The translations under genes and the position numbers were made by a program. Shown piece by piece: positions 1 to 8,806 of a stretch of 42,600 nt of DNA. The stretch comes from Candidatus Woesearchaeota archaeon (GTDB taxonomy: Archaea; Nanobdellota; Nanobdellia; Woesearchaeales; JAGVYF01): the NCBI GenBank assembly GCA_018303425.1, contig JAGVYF010000004.1:1-42600 (forward strand). Reading direction: 5' to 3'. Positions within the stretch are counted from its first letter, which is position 1; the number at the start of each line of letters is the position of its first letter. A model generated the notes under the pieces. That model was not told where the DNA came from, searched no databases, and saw nothing but the letters and a program-made list of their open reading frames with translations.

Positions 1-3000
1 AATGACAGATTAACATATATATTTTCAGCCCAATCATCAAAAACTGGGCAATGTACTTTGTTTGGCACGTGGTCAGGCAATTGGACACAGAACGAATCAC
101 AATCAGTAATAACAAATATAGCATTTAATTTTACAAACTTGACATTTGCGCAAACTGGAACAAACTATACTTGGGGAATGAACTGTTCAGATGTTTCAGG
201 TAATCCCGGTTTAGGAATAAATTATTCATTTGTTACTTTAGAAACAGCTACGTCTTCAGCAACCCCGTCTGCCAGTAGCGGAACTACAACATTACCTGGT
301 CCAACACCAACACCGGCCCCAATTATAATACCTCCCGCCCCTATTGTTGAAGTAGTGCTGGAAGAACCAACTATAACCGAAATCGTAACAGAAGACACCA
401 CTGAAGTTATAATTGATAATCCTTATTCGCCTATACTCTCCATTTTAGCCGAGGGTACAAATGGCGCATCAATTGCAGACTTAATTGATTTCCAAGACCT
501 TCCGGAAACTAATTCAAATTTTACTCAGTTTCAAGACTTATTTGCATTTAGGCCCAAAATAAATTTTACAAAAATAACTTTAGGTTTGGGTTATATCTGC
601 GCGGGTCCAAGGCACGCAGTAATGAAATGTTTAGATTGGGACTATGAAAATGGCATTTGTATAAACGAGAGCACTTGGGAAGTATTCCAATGGTTACCTC
701 AAGGATTACACCCAGTTAATTTAACATTGCTTGCGCAAGATCCCGGATTAGGTGTTGGTCCAAGTCCATATACACCATACTGTGGAGATAGTTACTGTGA
801 TCCCAATGAAAACAAACAAACCTGTGGCTTTGATTGCGGTATAGGCATACAATTATCCTTCTTTGAAAAATTATACTACTGGTTTACAGGAACGCAACCT
901 ATAACCGGTTACGCAGTTGCAGAACCAATATATCAATGTGTAGAAGACTGGGACTGTAGTAAATGGACAAGATATAATTCAACTGGAACTAGAACAAGAT
1001 TCTGTATAGATAATAATGCTTGTGGAACTAGTCTCACAAAACCAATAACTGAAGAAATTTGTCAATACAGTGATAGACCTACTGAAGAAAAACCAATTGT
1101 AATATTTGTATTAAAAGATTATCTAACAATGTTATTGCTCTTATTACTGCTTGTAATAATTACTTATAACAATTACTTATCTTATCAAAAACAAAGCGCT
1201 ATTGTTTACCAGTACAAATCTTACTTTGACATATTAATTGAATCACTTATAAAATTCAGGAAATATTTAGCGACACAAAGAATCAAAGCTCAAAAAGCAA
1301 GTGAAGAAAGGTCTAAAGATTATATGTACCTACGTAGAAGTGTCAAAATAAAAACATTAAACAAAGTAGATAAGATCAAAGGAACTTTAATTTGTACTTA
1401 TTTAAAATTCACAAATGCATTTAAAATATTCTCAATAGTGTTTATATATTCAATTGTTGCATTGTACAGCTTTATCCATTTATTTATTTATAAAATTAAG
1501 ATATCCTTAATAGAATTATGTAATTATTACATTTCAAAAGTTAATAATTATAAAGCATATTTAATAAAGTTAAAAAAAGAAAAAGCTCAAAAAGCAATGC
1601 TTATCAAGGCAAGAGCTACTAGACTTCATAATATTAGAGTTAAAAAATATATGCTCTGGCGCAGAAATATTAAAGTTAAGTTTAACAATCGCATGGAAAA
1701 ATTATCAATATGGTCTCAGGAGATTGTTAAATCTTCTAAAAAGCAATTGATACAAAATATTAACTCAACAATTAAATCTATCAAAGTCCCATTTATTTTA
1801 TTACAACATAATATTAAACTACAAAAATTAAAAGCTGAAAGAGCTGAAAAACAAAGAGCGCATGAATTAATACTTAAACAAAAACTCCACGAAAAGTTAC
1901 AACAAAAGTTAGAGAAACAAACTGACCTTGAATTAAAAAGAAATAGAGCTAAAGAACTTTATCTGTTGCATAAACAACAAAAAGTGGAAGAACTTGCATT
2001 TAAAAATGAAAAAGCAAAAAAACTATTACAAAAACGTGAGCATGAATTGCAAGTCAAACGTGAATATTCCAGAGTATGGTACGCTGCTAATAAATTAAGG
2101 TTATTGATTAAACCATATGTTAAGAATTTTAGGTTAAAACATAGAAAGCAATTGGCTCGAGAACATCCATTTAAAGAAATATCTCTCAATACAACCAATT
2201 TTGAAAAACTTGATAAACAAATTACACGATTAAAAGAAACTACTTTTGAGTTATACAGGCCTTATCAAACCAAAAAGGTTTCAGCAAGAAAACCATTGGC
2301 AATAACAACAAGGACAAAATATGAAGAACCAAATTATATTTCAAAACTTAATGATCAGATTGATGAGAGATTAAAGTCAGTGATCCCTGTTAATCTGAAT
2401 TATAAAATTAAGGATTATAGAACTAGAAAAACAAAGATAATTTCTAAAAAACCGTTATTAAATATGACTAAAATTAAAATCCCGACTTATTTAATCAGGC
2501 TAAACTGCCAGTTAAAATATAGATTTAATCATTTAATTAACCGCGCAAAAAATTATACTTTGACTAAGAAAAAATTAATCCCGCAGGATTCAATAAGATT
2601 AGGAGTTAAAACTTCTCTTTCAAAGAGATCAGCAAGGCTAAAGAGACTTGAAAAACAATTCAAAACTTTAAGCTGGACAAAGCTTAATCATCCAAAAACA
2701 TTTAGGTTAGGTGAACAAAAGAAATATGTATCTCCAATAAATTTAATTCCTAAACATAGCGTTGCAAAACCCGTACATATCCCATTTTTTAAGAAGCTAA
2801 CTCAAAAGCTTAATATACAACCAACTTTCAAATTGAAAAAGAAACTAACTCTAAATAGGCCTTTAATTATGAAAAGTTTCCATAAACCCAATTCCAAACT
2901 TGACTGCGCATTAGATAGAATCAATTTAGAAATCGATAAGATTAATCTCAATATTGAACCTCAAAAATCATTCAATCTTCAGAAAAAACGATATCCGAAA

Positions 3001-3102
3001 GTGCGCATTTTATCCATTAAAAAACCCCAAATATCCAAACGATTAGAAAAACTAGAAAAAAAGTTAAATCAAAAAATTAAAAATATCTCTTTTAAAAAAT
3101 AA
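1..3102 (+). CDS. Large Cys-rich surface protein with long basic C-terminal part (5' end cut by window edge)
   Basis: The frame is open from base 1, so the gene begins outside the window; a TTG at 58 is not a convincing start. Order of parts: an N-glycosylation-rich Ig-like tail (about 60-240), a Thr/Pro linker (about 240-340), a Cys-rich CGDSYC...ENKQTCGFDC module (about 780-840), the motif ITGYAV (about 900-917), a thrombospondin-like W/C segment (CVEDWDCSKW, about 937-1070), a strong membrane helix (about 1096-1170), a basic stretch, a second hydrophobic helix (about 1411-1494), then some 500 residues very rich in Lys, Arg, Leu and Gln with predicted coiled coils. The N-terminal half is extracytoplasmic. 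If both helices span the membrane the basic tail would also be outside; if the second is peripheral the tail is cytoplasmic. Function unknown; surface adhesion or envelope anchoring is a guess. Confidence 0.75.
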   Translation, partial: NDRLTYIFSAQSSKTGQCTLFGTWSGNWTQNESQSVITNIAFNFTNLTFAQTGTNYTWGMNCSDVSGNPGLGINYSFVTLETATSSATPSASSGTTTLPGPTPTPAPIIIPPAPIVEVVLEEPTITEIVTEDTTEVIIDNPYSPILSILAEGTNGASIADLIDFQDLPETNSNFTQFQDLFAFRPKINFTKITLGLGYICAGPRHAVMKCLDWDYENGICINESTWEVFQWLPQGLHPVNLTLLAQDPGLGVGPSPYTPYCGDSYCDPNENKQTCGFDCGIGIQLSFFEKLYYWFTGTQPITGYAVAEPIYQCVEDWDCSKWTRYNSTGTRTRFCIDNNACGTSLTKPITEEICQYSDRPTEEKPIVIFVLKDYLTMLLLLLLLVIITYNNYLSYQKQSAIVYQYKSYFDILIESLIKFRKYLATQRIKAQKASEERSKDYMYLRRSVKIKTLNKVDKIKGTLICTYLKFTNAFKIFSIVFIYSIVALYSFIHLFIYKIKISLIELCNYYISKVNNYKAYLIKLKKEKAQKAMLIKARATRLHNIRVKKYMLWRRNIKVKFNNRMEKLSIWSQEIVKSSKKQLIQNINSTIKSIKVPFILLQHNIKLQKLKAERAEKQRAHELILKQKLHEKLQQKLEKQTDLELKRNRAKELYLLHKQQKVEELAFKNEKAKKLLQKREHELQVKREYSRVWYAANKLRLLIKPYVKNFRLKHRKQLAREHPFKEISLNTTNFEKLDKQITRLKETTFELYRPYQTKKVSARKPLAITTRTKYEEPNYISKLNDQIDERLKSVIPVNLNYKIKDYRTRKTKIISKKPLLNMTKIKIPTYLIRLNCQLKYRFNHLINRAKNYTLTKKKLIPQDSIRLGVKTSLSKRSARLKRLEKQFKTLSWTKLNHPKTFRLGEQKKYVSPINLIPKHSVAKPVHIPFFKKLTQKLNIQPTFKLKKKLTLNRPLIMKSFHKPNSKLDCALDRINLEIDKINLNIEPQKSFNLQKKRYPKVRILSIKKPQISKRLEKLEKKLNQKIKNISFKK

Positions 3103-3103
3103 A

Positions 3104-3115
3104 GTTTATATACTT
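3104..3115 (+). promoter_or_regulatory. TATA box of the HAD gene (leaderless)
   Basis: GTTTATATACTT is centred about 26 nt before the ATG at 3135. This is the archaeal TATA-to-start-site distance, so the mRNA probably starts at or next to the start codon. The element sits directly behind the stop codon of the surface protein gene. Confidence 0.6.
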
Positions 3116-3134
3116 TAAAAAATGAAATTAACAA

Positions 3135-3773
3135 ATGTCTGGGAAAAATAGTATAAAACTTGTAATTTTTGATTTTGATGGTTGTATAGCCAATGTAGAA
3201 AAAGCTATTAAAGAAGGTTCTCAGGAGTTAATTTTGAAATATGTAAAAACTAATATTGATGTTGAAAAAATTGCTAGAAATGAAGGCATGGCTGTTCTTA
3301 TTAAAAAATCAGGCATTTCATATTGGAAAGTCCCTAAAATAGTTAGAAAGTTTCGCAAAATAATAAGTAAAACGATTATATCTGCAACTCCTTACAACGG
3401 GATACCTAAATTACTTAGTGATTTAAATAAAAATTATACCGTGGGGATTGTTACATCAAATTCAAAAAAAAATGTAAACAAATTTCTAAAAAAGTTTAAA
3501 TTAACCCCTAATTTTCATTTTGTGAAAACTAATATTTCTTTATTTACAAAAGCCTGGTGGTTATGGATTTTAATCAAAAAACATGGATTTAAAAGAAATG
3601 AAACAGTGATAGTTGGTGACGAAGTCCGTGATATTGAAGCAGCCAATAAAGTTGGCGTGAAATCAATTGCAGTAACTTGGGGGCTTAATACTAAAAAATT
3701 ATTAAAACATTCAAATCCAGACCATATTGTTGATAAACCTTCAGACATATTAAAAATAATTAATCAGATGTAG
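3135..3773 (+). CDS. HAD-superfamily phosphatase (phosphoglycolate-phosphatase-like)
   Basis: A 212-residue HAD hydrolase. Motif I is FDFDGC (nucleophile Asp13, general acid Asp15), motif II is TSNS (about 107-110), a candidate motif III Lys lies near 139, and motif IV is GDEVRDIEAA (Asp162, Asp166). The helical cap lies between motifs I and II, as in the PGPase/Gph branch. It should hydrolyse a small phosphomonoester such as a sugar phosphate or phosphoglycolate; the substrate cannot be read from the sequence. ATG at 3135 follows a well-spaced TATA box. The last 14 nt overlap the convergent TPR gene. Confidence 0.85.
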   Translation: MSGKNSIKLVIFDFDGCIANVEKAIKEGSQELILKYVKTNIDVEKIARNEGMAVLIKKSGISYWKVPKIVRKFRKIISKTIISATPYNGIPKLLSDLNKNYTVGIVTSNSKKNVNKFLKKFKLTPNFHFVKTNISLFTKAWWLWILIKKHGFKRNETVIVGDEVRDIEAANKVGVKSIAVTWGLNTKKLLKHSNPDHIVDKPSDILKIINQM

Positions 3774-5595
3774 TATCCTCCTCAGGCTCTAACAACTCTT
3801 CTAAATTTTCTTCCTTATCTTGAGTTATTTCAGGTTTTGGAAGCAATGGGAAACTTCCCGGTAATTGAAAATCATTTTTATATTCAACTTTTCTTAATAA
3901 TAATGTTTCTTCTTTTTTCTGTTGAATTCGAATTTTCCAATCTTGGTATAAATGATTTTTCCATTTAATAAAAGAATTTTTCAACCACCATGGAAAATTT
4001 AATACCGTACCGCAAACTTCGTCTTCGTTTTCTATTTTATATGTTCTATATAGGCCTTCAATAACGGTTATCAAACCAATGCCTGCTAACAAAAGATTTG
4101 AAGTCAAAATTCCTACGCCATACATTGTAGTTCCAGCAGTAATTTCAGTTAAACTAGAGGTTAGGCTATAATGGGTAGGCTCATCTCCATTTTTCTCTGC
4201 AATTTGTCGTTGCTGTTGAGCGGTTTTCCATCCATGTATTAATCCCTTATATCCTAGGTGAGCATAATTTTTAATTCTTTCAATCCCCATTTCAACGTTA
4301 TTAAAAACAATATCTCCAAGACCATTTATTTCTTGAGAAATAGATAAACTTTCTTGCGCTTGTTTAATTTTTTCTTCTAAATTATCCCTTCTCTGTTTTT
4401 TAACAGCTTTTATTCTGTCGATTTTGAGTATTTTAATCTTTTCTCTTAAAAAAGCAATATTCTGGTCAATTATATCTTCTTTAAGTTCCCAGGTTTTACT
4501 TTGAAATGGTTGCAGACAAATACTTTTAGCCACATCATGTAATGCAATGCCATACTCTCCCCGGCTTAGATTTAACAGCGCTTTGTAATAATAACCCAAA
4601 AATTCAAAACTACCTGCTTTTTTGTTAAATTCCATATCGTTAATAGTTTGTTTTTCCATAATTAAGTCAATATTAGCTTCTGCTCCAATATAATCTCCTT
4701 CTTCGATGAGTGCGGGGATTTCAAAACACAATTCATTAACATCCCATGGAATTATTTTAATATCACTCTCTGAATATTTTCTCTCAAATATATAGCCTTT
4801 TAAGCTTTTGTTAAAAATCCCTCTTGCTTTTTTTTTCTTCCTCCTTAGTTCAATAGCAGTTTTATGTTCATACTTAAGCAGCAAATACTCTTCTTTTTTT
4901 ATTGCAAGTTCAAGACCCTCTTCAATTCCTTCATAATCTTTTTTTCTAATGCGTATACTCTCTTCACAACACTTAATTAAACCATCAATTGCAGGTAAAC
5001 AAAATTGATCATTTTTTAACACTTCATGATATAATTCTGAACTTCCTGGCCAGTTACTTTGATGATTTAATATGTCTGCAAGATTTAATTTTGCACGGTC
5101 ATTGTTTGGATTTTTTTCAATGCTTTTTTCATAATATAATATTGCCTGATTAAGTTTTCCTTCGCTTTCATATATCATTCCATAGCCATTGAATGCTTCA
5201 GACAATATCCCGGGATAATCTTGAAAATGTTGCAATATTTGTTGATAAAATTGTGTTGCCGTTTCAACCATCCCTTTTAATGACGCGATTTCTGCTTTTT
5301 TCAATATGACCGGTCCAACTTTTTCACCGTAATCTACTACATAGAAACTATTATATTCTTTTCTTTTCTCTTCATCATTTAATATTTCTCTCCCTAACTG
5401 AAATATTTTTTCTTTGAGTTCATAATCTCTATTACTCAAAAACTCAAGAGATTTATCACTAAATTCAATTTCAGAAACTTCTAAATGCACAAATGGGTCC
5501 GGTCTGTCATACAATGAATATAAATCTATTATTTTACCATTTTCCTTAATCAATATCTCCCAATTAACGGGTAATTGATAATTATATCTGCTCAT
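3760..5595 (-). CDS. TPR-repeat membrane-associated protein
   Basis: About 611 residues. One to two clear TPR units lie near residues 120-195 (GYGMIYESEGKLNQAILYYEKS and the following helices, with the typical A/Y/L/P spacing); further degenerate helical repeats follow to about 390. A charged coiled coil (about 395-420) precedes a hydrophobic pair of helices (about 478-520, starting near TEITAGTTMYG) and a charged tail with many Glu. It looks like a cytosolic scaffold tethered to the membrane; partner unknown. ATG at 5595 is preferred over an in-frame TTG at 5598 because a TATA-like ATTTAAAT (5621-5628) is correctly spaced. It is the last gene of a minus-strand run after MTAP-APRT, with a 54-nt gap, and its 3' end overlaps the HAD gene. 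Confidence 0.7.
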   Translation of the reverse strand: MSRYNYQLPVNWEILIKENGKIIDLYSLYDRPDPFVHLEVSEIEFSDKSLEFLSNRDYELKEKIFQLGREILNDEEKRKEYNSFYVVDYGEKVGPVILKKAEIASLKGMVETATQFYQQILQHFQDYPGILSEAFNGYGMIYESEGKLNQAILYYEKSIEKNPNNDRAKLNLADILNHQSNWPGSSELYHEVLKNDQFCLPAIDGLIKCCEESIRIRKKDYEGIEEGLELAIKKEEYLLLKYEHKTAIELRRKKKKARGIFNKSLKGYIFERKYSESDIKIIPWDVNELCFEIPALIEEGDYIGAEANIDLIMEKQTINDMEFNKKAGSFEFLGYYYKALLNLSRGEYGIALHDVAKSICLQPFQSKTWELKEDIIDQNIAFLREKIKILKIDRIKAVKKQRRDNLEEKIKQAQESLSISQEINGLGDIVFNNVEMGIERIKNYAHLGYKGLIHGWKTAQQQRQIAEKNGDEPTHYSLTSSLTEITAGTTMYGVGILTSNLLLAGIGLITVIEGLYRTYKIENEDEVCGTVLNFPWWLKNSFIKWKNHLYQDWKIRIQQKKEETLLLRKVEYKNDFQLPGSFPLLPKPEITQDKEENLEELLEPEEDTTSD

Positions 5596-5652
5596 CAAGA
5601 AATACTATAAAAGGAAGGAGATTTAAATAATTAACTACCCTTAAATGAGAAC

Positions 5653-6936
5653 TTATTCTCCTTCAAATTCAACGAGATTAAAAACTTTGTAACCTGCATT
5701 TTCTAGTTTTTTCTTTCCCCCTATATCCGGCAAATCTATGATGAAACTGCATTCAACGATTTTTCCCCCCAGTTTTTGGACTAGTTTAGCTGCAGCTAAA
5801 GCAGTACCGCCAGTAGCAATTAAATCATCAATTAATAATACTTTATCTCCCGGGTTAATTGCATCTTTGTGTATCTCTATTTTATCTCGGCCATACTCTA
5901 ACTCATATTCTTCAGAAATTGTTTCTCCAGGCAATTTACCGGGTTTTCTAATTGGCACAAAACCTACTCCCAACCTATGCGCCAATACAGACCCGGTGAT
6001 AAAACCCCGGGATTCAATCCCTGCAACTATATCAATATGCATTTCCTTATATCTTTCAGCAAGCATTTCAATCATGTGATTATAGCCGTTTTTATCTTTT
6101 AATAAAGAAGTTATATCTCTAAACATAATCCCCTTTTTAGGCCAATGGGGAATTGTTCTAATTTTATTTTTAATATATTGAGAATCTTGTTTCAGATTTT
6201 CAATCACGGCAACAAGTAATTTGGTAACATTGCTTGCATTTTGTTTAAATACATCTAGAATAATTTCCCAGCTGACTGTTTCTTCATTTTCTTTCCAACA
6301 ATCGTAATCCGTACTCATAGCAACTGCCGCATAGGGAATTTTTAACTCATTAGCAAGTATAGCTTCAGTAGCAATGCTCATGTTAATCACATCTGCGCCC
6401 CATGCCCTAAACATATAAGATTCAGCTTTGGTTGAGAATCTAGGCCCCTCAATTGTGATTACTGTACCTTTAGGATGAAAATTGAACTTCAGTTTTTCAC
6501 AATTTTTAATAATGTTTGCCCTTAATTCTAAATTAAACGGTTCAGACATAGGCGTATGCGCGGCATTTCCTTCAATAAAACTTTCATGAAAACTTACATC
6601 TCTTCTTCTAGTAAAATCAATAAACTGGTCAAGAACTACCAAATGGCCGCGGGCAATTTCATCGCGCAATGAACCTACGGCAGTAGTTGCAAGTATATGC
6701 GTACAACCTTGGTCTTTCAACGCGTAAATATTTGCTTTGTAATTAACTTGCGTTGGAGGTATTGTATGCTTCCTGCCGTGCCTCGCAATTATGACTACAT
6801 CTATTCCCTTAATCTTGCCTGTTTTTAATGTAGATGTGGGCTTGCCGTAGGGTGTAACAATGTCAATCTCTTTACATCCTTCTAAAATGTTAGGATCATC
6901 TAAACCAGAGCCGCCAATTATGCCTACTTTAAACAT
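5653..6936 (-). CDS. Fused 5'-methylthioadenosine phosphorylase / adenine phosphoribosyltransferase
   Basis: 427 residues in one uninterrupted frame. Residues about 1-248 are a MTAP of the PNP/MTAP family: GGSGL (8-12), ARHGR (51-55), NMS (185-187) and the MTAP signature STDYDCW (208-214), where classical PNPs carry a different motif. Residues about 252-427 are an [14 protein letters not shown] start, ESRGF (308-312), the PRPP-binding loop [15 protein letters not shown] (366-380). MTAP releases adenine from methylthioadenosine, a polyamine/SAM by-product; APRT converts adenine plus PRPP to AMP, so the product of one half is the substrate of the other. Both active sites look complete. It lies 3 nt downstream of the Cys-repeat gene and is probably co-transcribed with it. 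Confidence 0.93.
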   Translation of the reverse strand: MFKVGIIGGSGLDDPNILEGCKEIDIVTPYGKPTSTLKTGKIKGIDVVIIARHGRKHTIPPTQVNYKANIYALKDQGCTHILATTAVGSLRDEIARGHLVVLDQFIDFTRRRDVSFHESFIEGNAAHTPMSEPFNLELRANIIKNCEKLKFNFHPKGTVITIEGPRFSTKAESYMFRAWGADVINMSIATEAILANELKIPYAAVAMSTDYDCWKENEETVSWEIILDVFKQNASNVTKLLVAVIENLKQDSQYIKNKIRTIPHWPKKGIMFRDITSLLKDKNGYNHMIEMLAERYKEMHIDIVAGIESRGFITGSVLAHRLGVGFVPIRKPGKLPGETISEEYELEYGRDKIEIHKDAINPGDKVLLIDDLIATGGTALAAAKLVQKLGGKIVECSFIIDLPDIGGKKKLENAGYKVFNLVEFEGE

Positions 6937-6939
6937 TTA

Positions 6940-7659
6940 TTATTCACCGGTAAATATTTTTTTGCAGTCTTCTCGGATAGTGCTATATTTAATCTCTTCA
7001 CAATATTTATTATCATTACTTGCCCTTGCAAGTCTAATGATACATGCATCTCTATCGATTATATTACTCATTTGATAGCAGGGTTCAATTATCCCAGATT
7101 TCTGAGCTATCATGTTATTGCATTTATTTAATTTAGACTCATCCGTAATATCTTTACAACCTTCCCAATCTAGTGTCTTTACTACAACTTCATAAAAACA
7201 GGCATTATTTTGTGTCCCTTTTTGAATGAACCAACAATAATCGGAATTATTATTTGCTATAGCATAATTTTTATAACAAACATTATTCCAATATTCATCC
7301 TCTTCTACAAGCTTACAAATCTCAACATCATTGGATATTTGTGATATTCCGGTGTAACAACTATACTTGGCTTTAGAGTTAAGGATTTTTTCACAGATTG
7401 AGATATCTTCTTTTGCTTCAGCAACTCTTACTAAGCATTCATTTTTAAAATCTTCAAATATGATTTGCAGACATAAGAGTTCATCATTATTTTTTAGCGC
7501 TTCATTATATTGTTCAACATCATTCTCTTTTGCAAGTTTATCCGGGTTTACTACCCTACTCGTAATTTCTTTAATATCTGTTTTATAGACATAACTCAAA
7601 AATAATAAAAATATTAAAGTAATTAAAATTAATTTACTTTTTTTTAACTTTTTAGCCAT
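6940..7659 (-). CDS. Membrane-anchored protein of seven 26-residue, two-cysteine repeats
   Basis: 239 residues. A short basic N-terminus and one hydrophobic helix (about 8-25) act as an uncleaved anchor; the rest is extracytoplasmic. From residue 63 there are 14 cysteines at 63, 75, 89, 101, 115, 128, 142, 154, 168, 180, 194, 206, 220 and 232, alternating 12 and 14 apart (one step is 13). Each unit reads roughly C-x11-C-x-x-x-A-x5-D-x3-C, giving a helix-turn-helix solenoid probably stapled by disulfides. No enzymatic motif is visible. First gene of the minus-strand run; its promoter is shared with the divergent PLP gene region. I do not recognise a named family; similar Cys-periodic proteins occur in DPANN genomes to my knowledge, but the function is unknown. 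Confidence 0.75.
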   Translation of the reverse strand: MAKKLKKSKLILITLIFLLFLSYVYKTDIKEITSRVVNPDKLAKENDVEQYNEALKNNDELLCLQIIFEDFKNECLVRVAEAKEDISICEKILNSKAKYSCYTGISQISNDVEICKLVEEDEYWNNVCYKNYAIANNNSDYCWFIQKGTQNNACFYEVVVKTLDWEGCKDITDESKLNKCNNMIAQKSGIIEPCYQMSNIIDRDACIIRLARASNDNKYCEEIKYSTIREDCKKIFTGE

Positions 7660-7781
7660 CTATATCACTTCCGTATATGTAAATTCTTTTTTCATTTTCA
7701 TTTAAAACCATTTGTATAATCTAATATAACTTATGTACAAACCAAAAACGTTTTAAACTTAAAATTTATCTAATAAGATAA
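7660..7781. promoter_or_regulatory. Divergent promoter region with an inverted repeat on the PLP-gene start codon
   Basis: On the plus strand TTTTAAAC (7751-7758) lies about 28 nt before the ATG at 7782, consistent with a leaderless mRNA. On the minus strand a GTTTTAAATG-like box (about 7700-7710) would start a transcript some 20 nt before the ATG of the Cys-repeat gene. An 8-bp perfect inverted repeat, arms ATTTATCT (7764-7771) and AGATAAAT (7776-7783), ends inside the PLP-gene ATG. Confidence 0.55.
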
Positions 7782-8588
7782 ATGGACTCTTCTAAGATTA
7801 TTCATAAACTGACCGGGCATAAATTAGTACGATTAACGAATCGCGGTAATTCTGCAATCCTTCATGCAATTAGACTTGTTAAGGCTTATTCAGATAAAGA
7901 ATTTGTTTTAATTCCTGACCAGGGCGGGTGGTTAACTTATAAAACATTTCCCAAGGATGCTGGATTTAAAATTAAAGAAGTTAAGACAAATGCAGGTTTA
8001 ATAGATATTAATCAATTGGATCAGTATCTAGATAATTCTGCAGCTTTAATAGTAAATCAACCCGCAGGGTATTTTGCGGCCCAAGATTTAGAAGCCATAT
8101 CAAAAATGTGTAAAGATAAAGTTTTGTTAATAGCAGATGTCACTGGTTCAATTGGTGATAAAGAAGCATGCAATGGAAAACACGCCGATATCTTACTGGG
8201 GAGCTTTGGTAAATGGAAACCAGTCAATTTAGGTTATGGCGGATTTATCTCTTTAAAGTCTCAAAAATTAATAAATATAAGCGCAAAGCTTCCTTTAATT
8301 GAATTTGACAAGAATTATGAATCGGAGTTATGCAGTAAATTAACCCACCTTAATGAAAGATATTGCCATTTTTATAGCATTGCGGGTTCTATTAAAAAAG
8401 ATTTAAATAATTTTGATATTATTCATAAGGATAAAAAGGGGATAAATGTAATAGTAAGATTTAGTAACAATGAAGAAAAACAAAAAATTATAGATTATTG
8501 CAATTTGAAATCATATCCTTACACGATGTGTCCGCGATATATTCGCGTTGAAGAAAATGCAGTATCTATTGAGGTAAAAAGACTGTGA
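7782..8588 (+). CDS. PLP-dependent aminotransferase-like protein (fold type I, DegT/DnrJ-like)
   Basis: 268 residues, shorter than the roughly 370 of classical DegT proteins. A large-domain core is recognisable: LIADVTGSIGD with Asp119 placed to hold the PLP ring nitrogen, and GSFGKWKPVNLGYGGF, where Lys146 fits the Schiff-base lysine by spacing to the Gly-x-Gly-Gly that follows in DegT proteins. The small C-terminal domain (about 215-268) ends with an SIEVKRL strand. The amino donor and acceptor are unknown; a sugar aminotransferase role would suit the envelope genes in this genome but is inference. First of three tightly packed genes; the next overlaps by 4 nt. Confidence 0.65.
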   Translation: MDSSKIIHKLTGHKLVRLTNRGNSAILHAIRLVKAYSDKEFVLIPDQGGWLTYKTFPKDAGFKIKEVKTNAGLIDINQLDQYLDNSAALIVNQPAGYFAAQDLEAISKMCKDKVLLIADVTGSIGDKEACNGKHADILLGSFGKWKPVNLGYGGFISLKSQKLINISAKLPLIEFDKNYESELCSKLTHLNERYCHFYSIAGSIKKDLNNFDIIHKDKKGINVIVRFSNNEEKQKIIDYCNLKSYPYTMCPRYIRVEENAVSIEVKRL

Positions 8589-8806
8589 ATACATTATTTA
8601 TAGGTTTAATAATTATCCTTGGAAGTTTTGTGCTCAGTTTTGTAGTTGCGCCAACAACTTTAATGTTTAATAAAATGAATGCATTAATCATTTATGCATT
8701 AAGTTGGTTATTATTTGTAATAGGCGTATTGATTGGGGGAAAGGTAGCGTATATAAATTCAATAAGCGGACTTAAAAAATGGGTAAAAAGAAGAAAGGGT
8801 GATTAA
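8585..8806 (+). CDS. Small two-helix membrane protein
   Basis: 73 residues with two hydrophobic helices (about 4-26 and 33-56) and a basic cytoplasmic tail ending KKWVKRRKGD. The GTG start overlaps the stop codon of the PLP gene in a GTGA junction, a usual sign of translational coupling. The stop codon TAA (8804-8806) abuts the ATG of the next gene. No family recognised. Context suggests it works with its two neighbours, perhaps as a membrane tether. Confidence 0.6.
   Translation: MNTLFIGLIIILGSFVLSFVVAPTTLMFNKMNALIIYALSWLLFVIGVLIGGKVAYINSISGLKKWVKRRKGD

Noticed and set aside
5738-6079. Plus-strand frame within the MTAP-APRT gene
   Set aside because: Lies fully opposite a strongly conserved APRT domain; a shadow.
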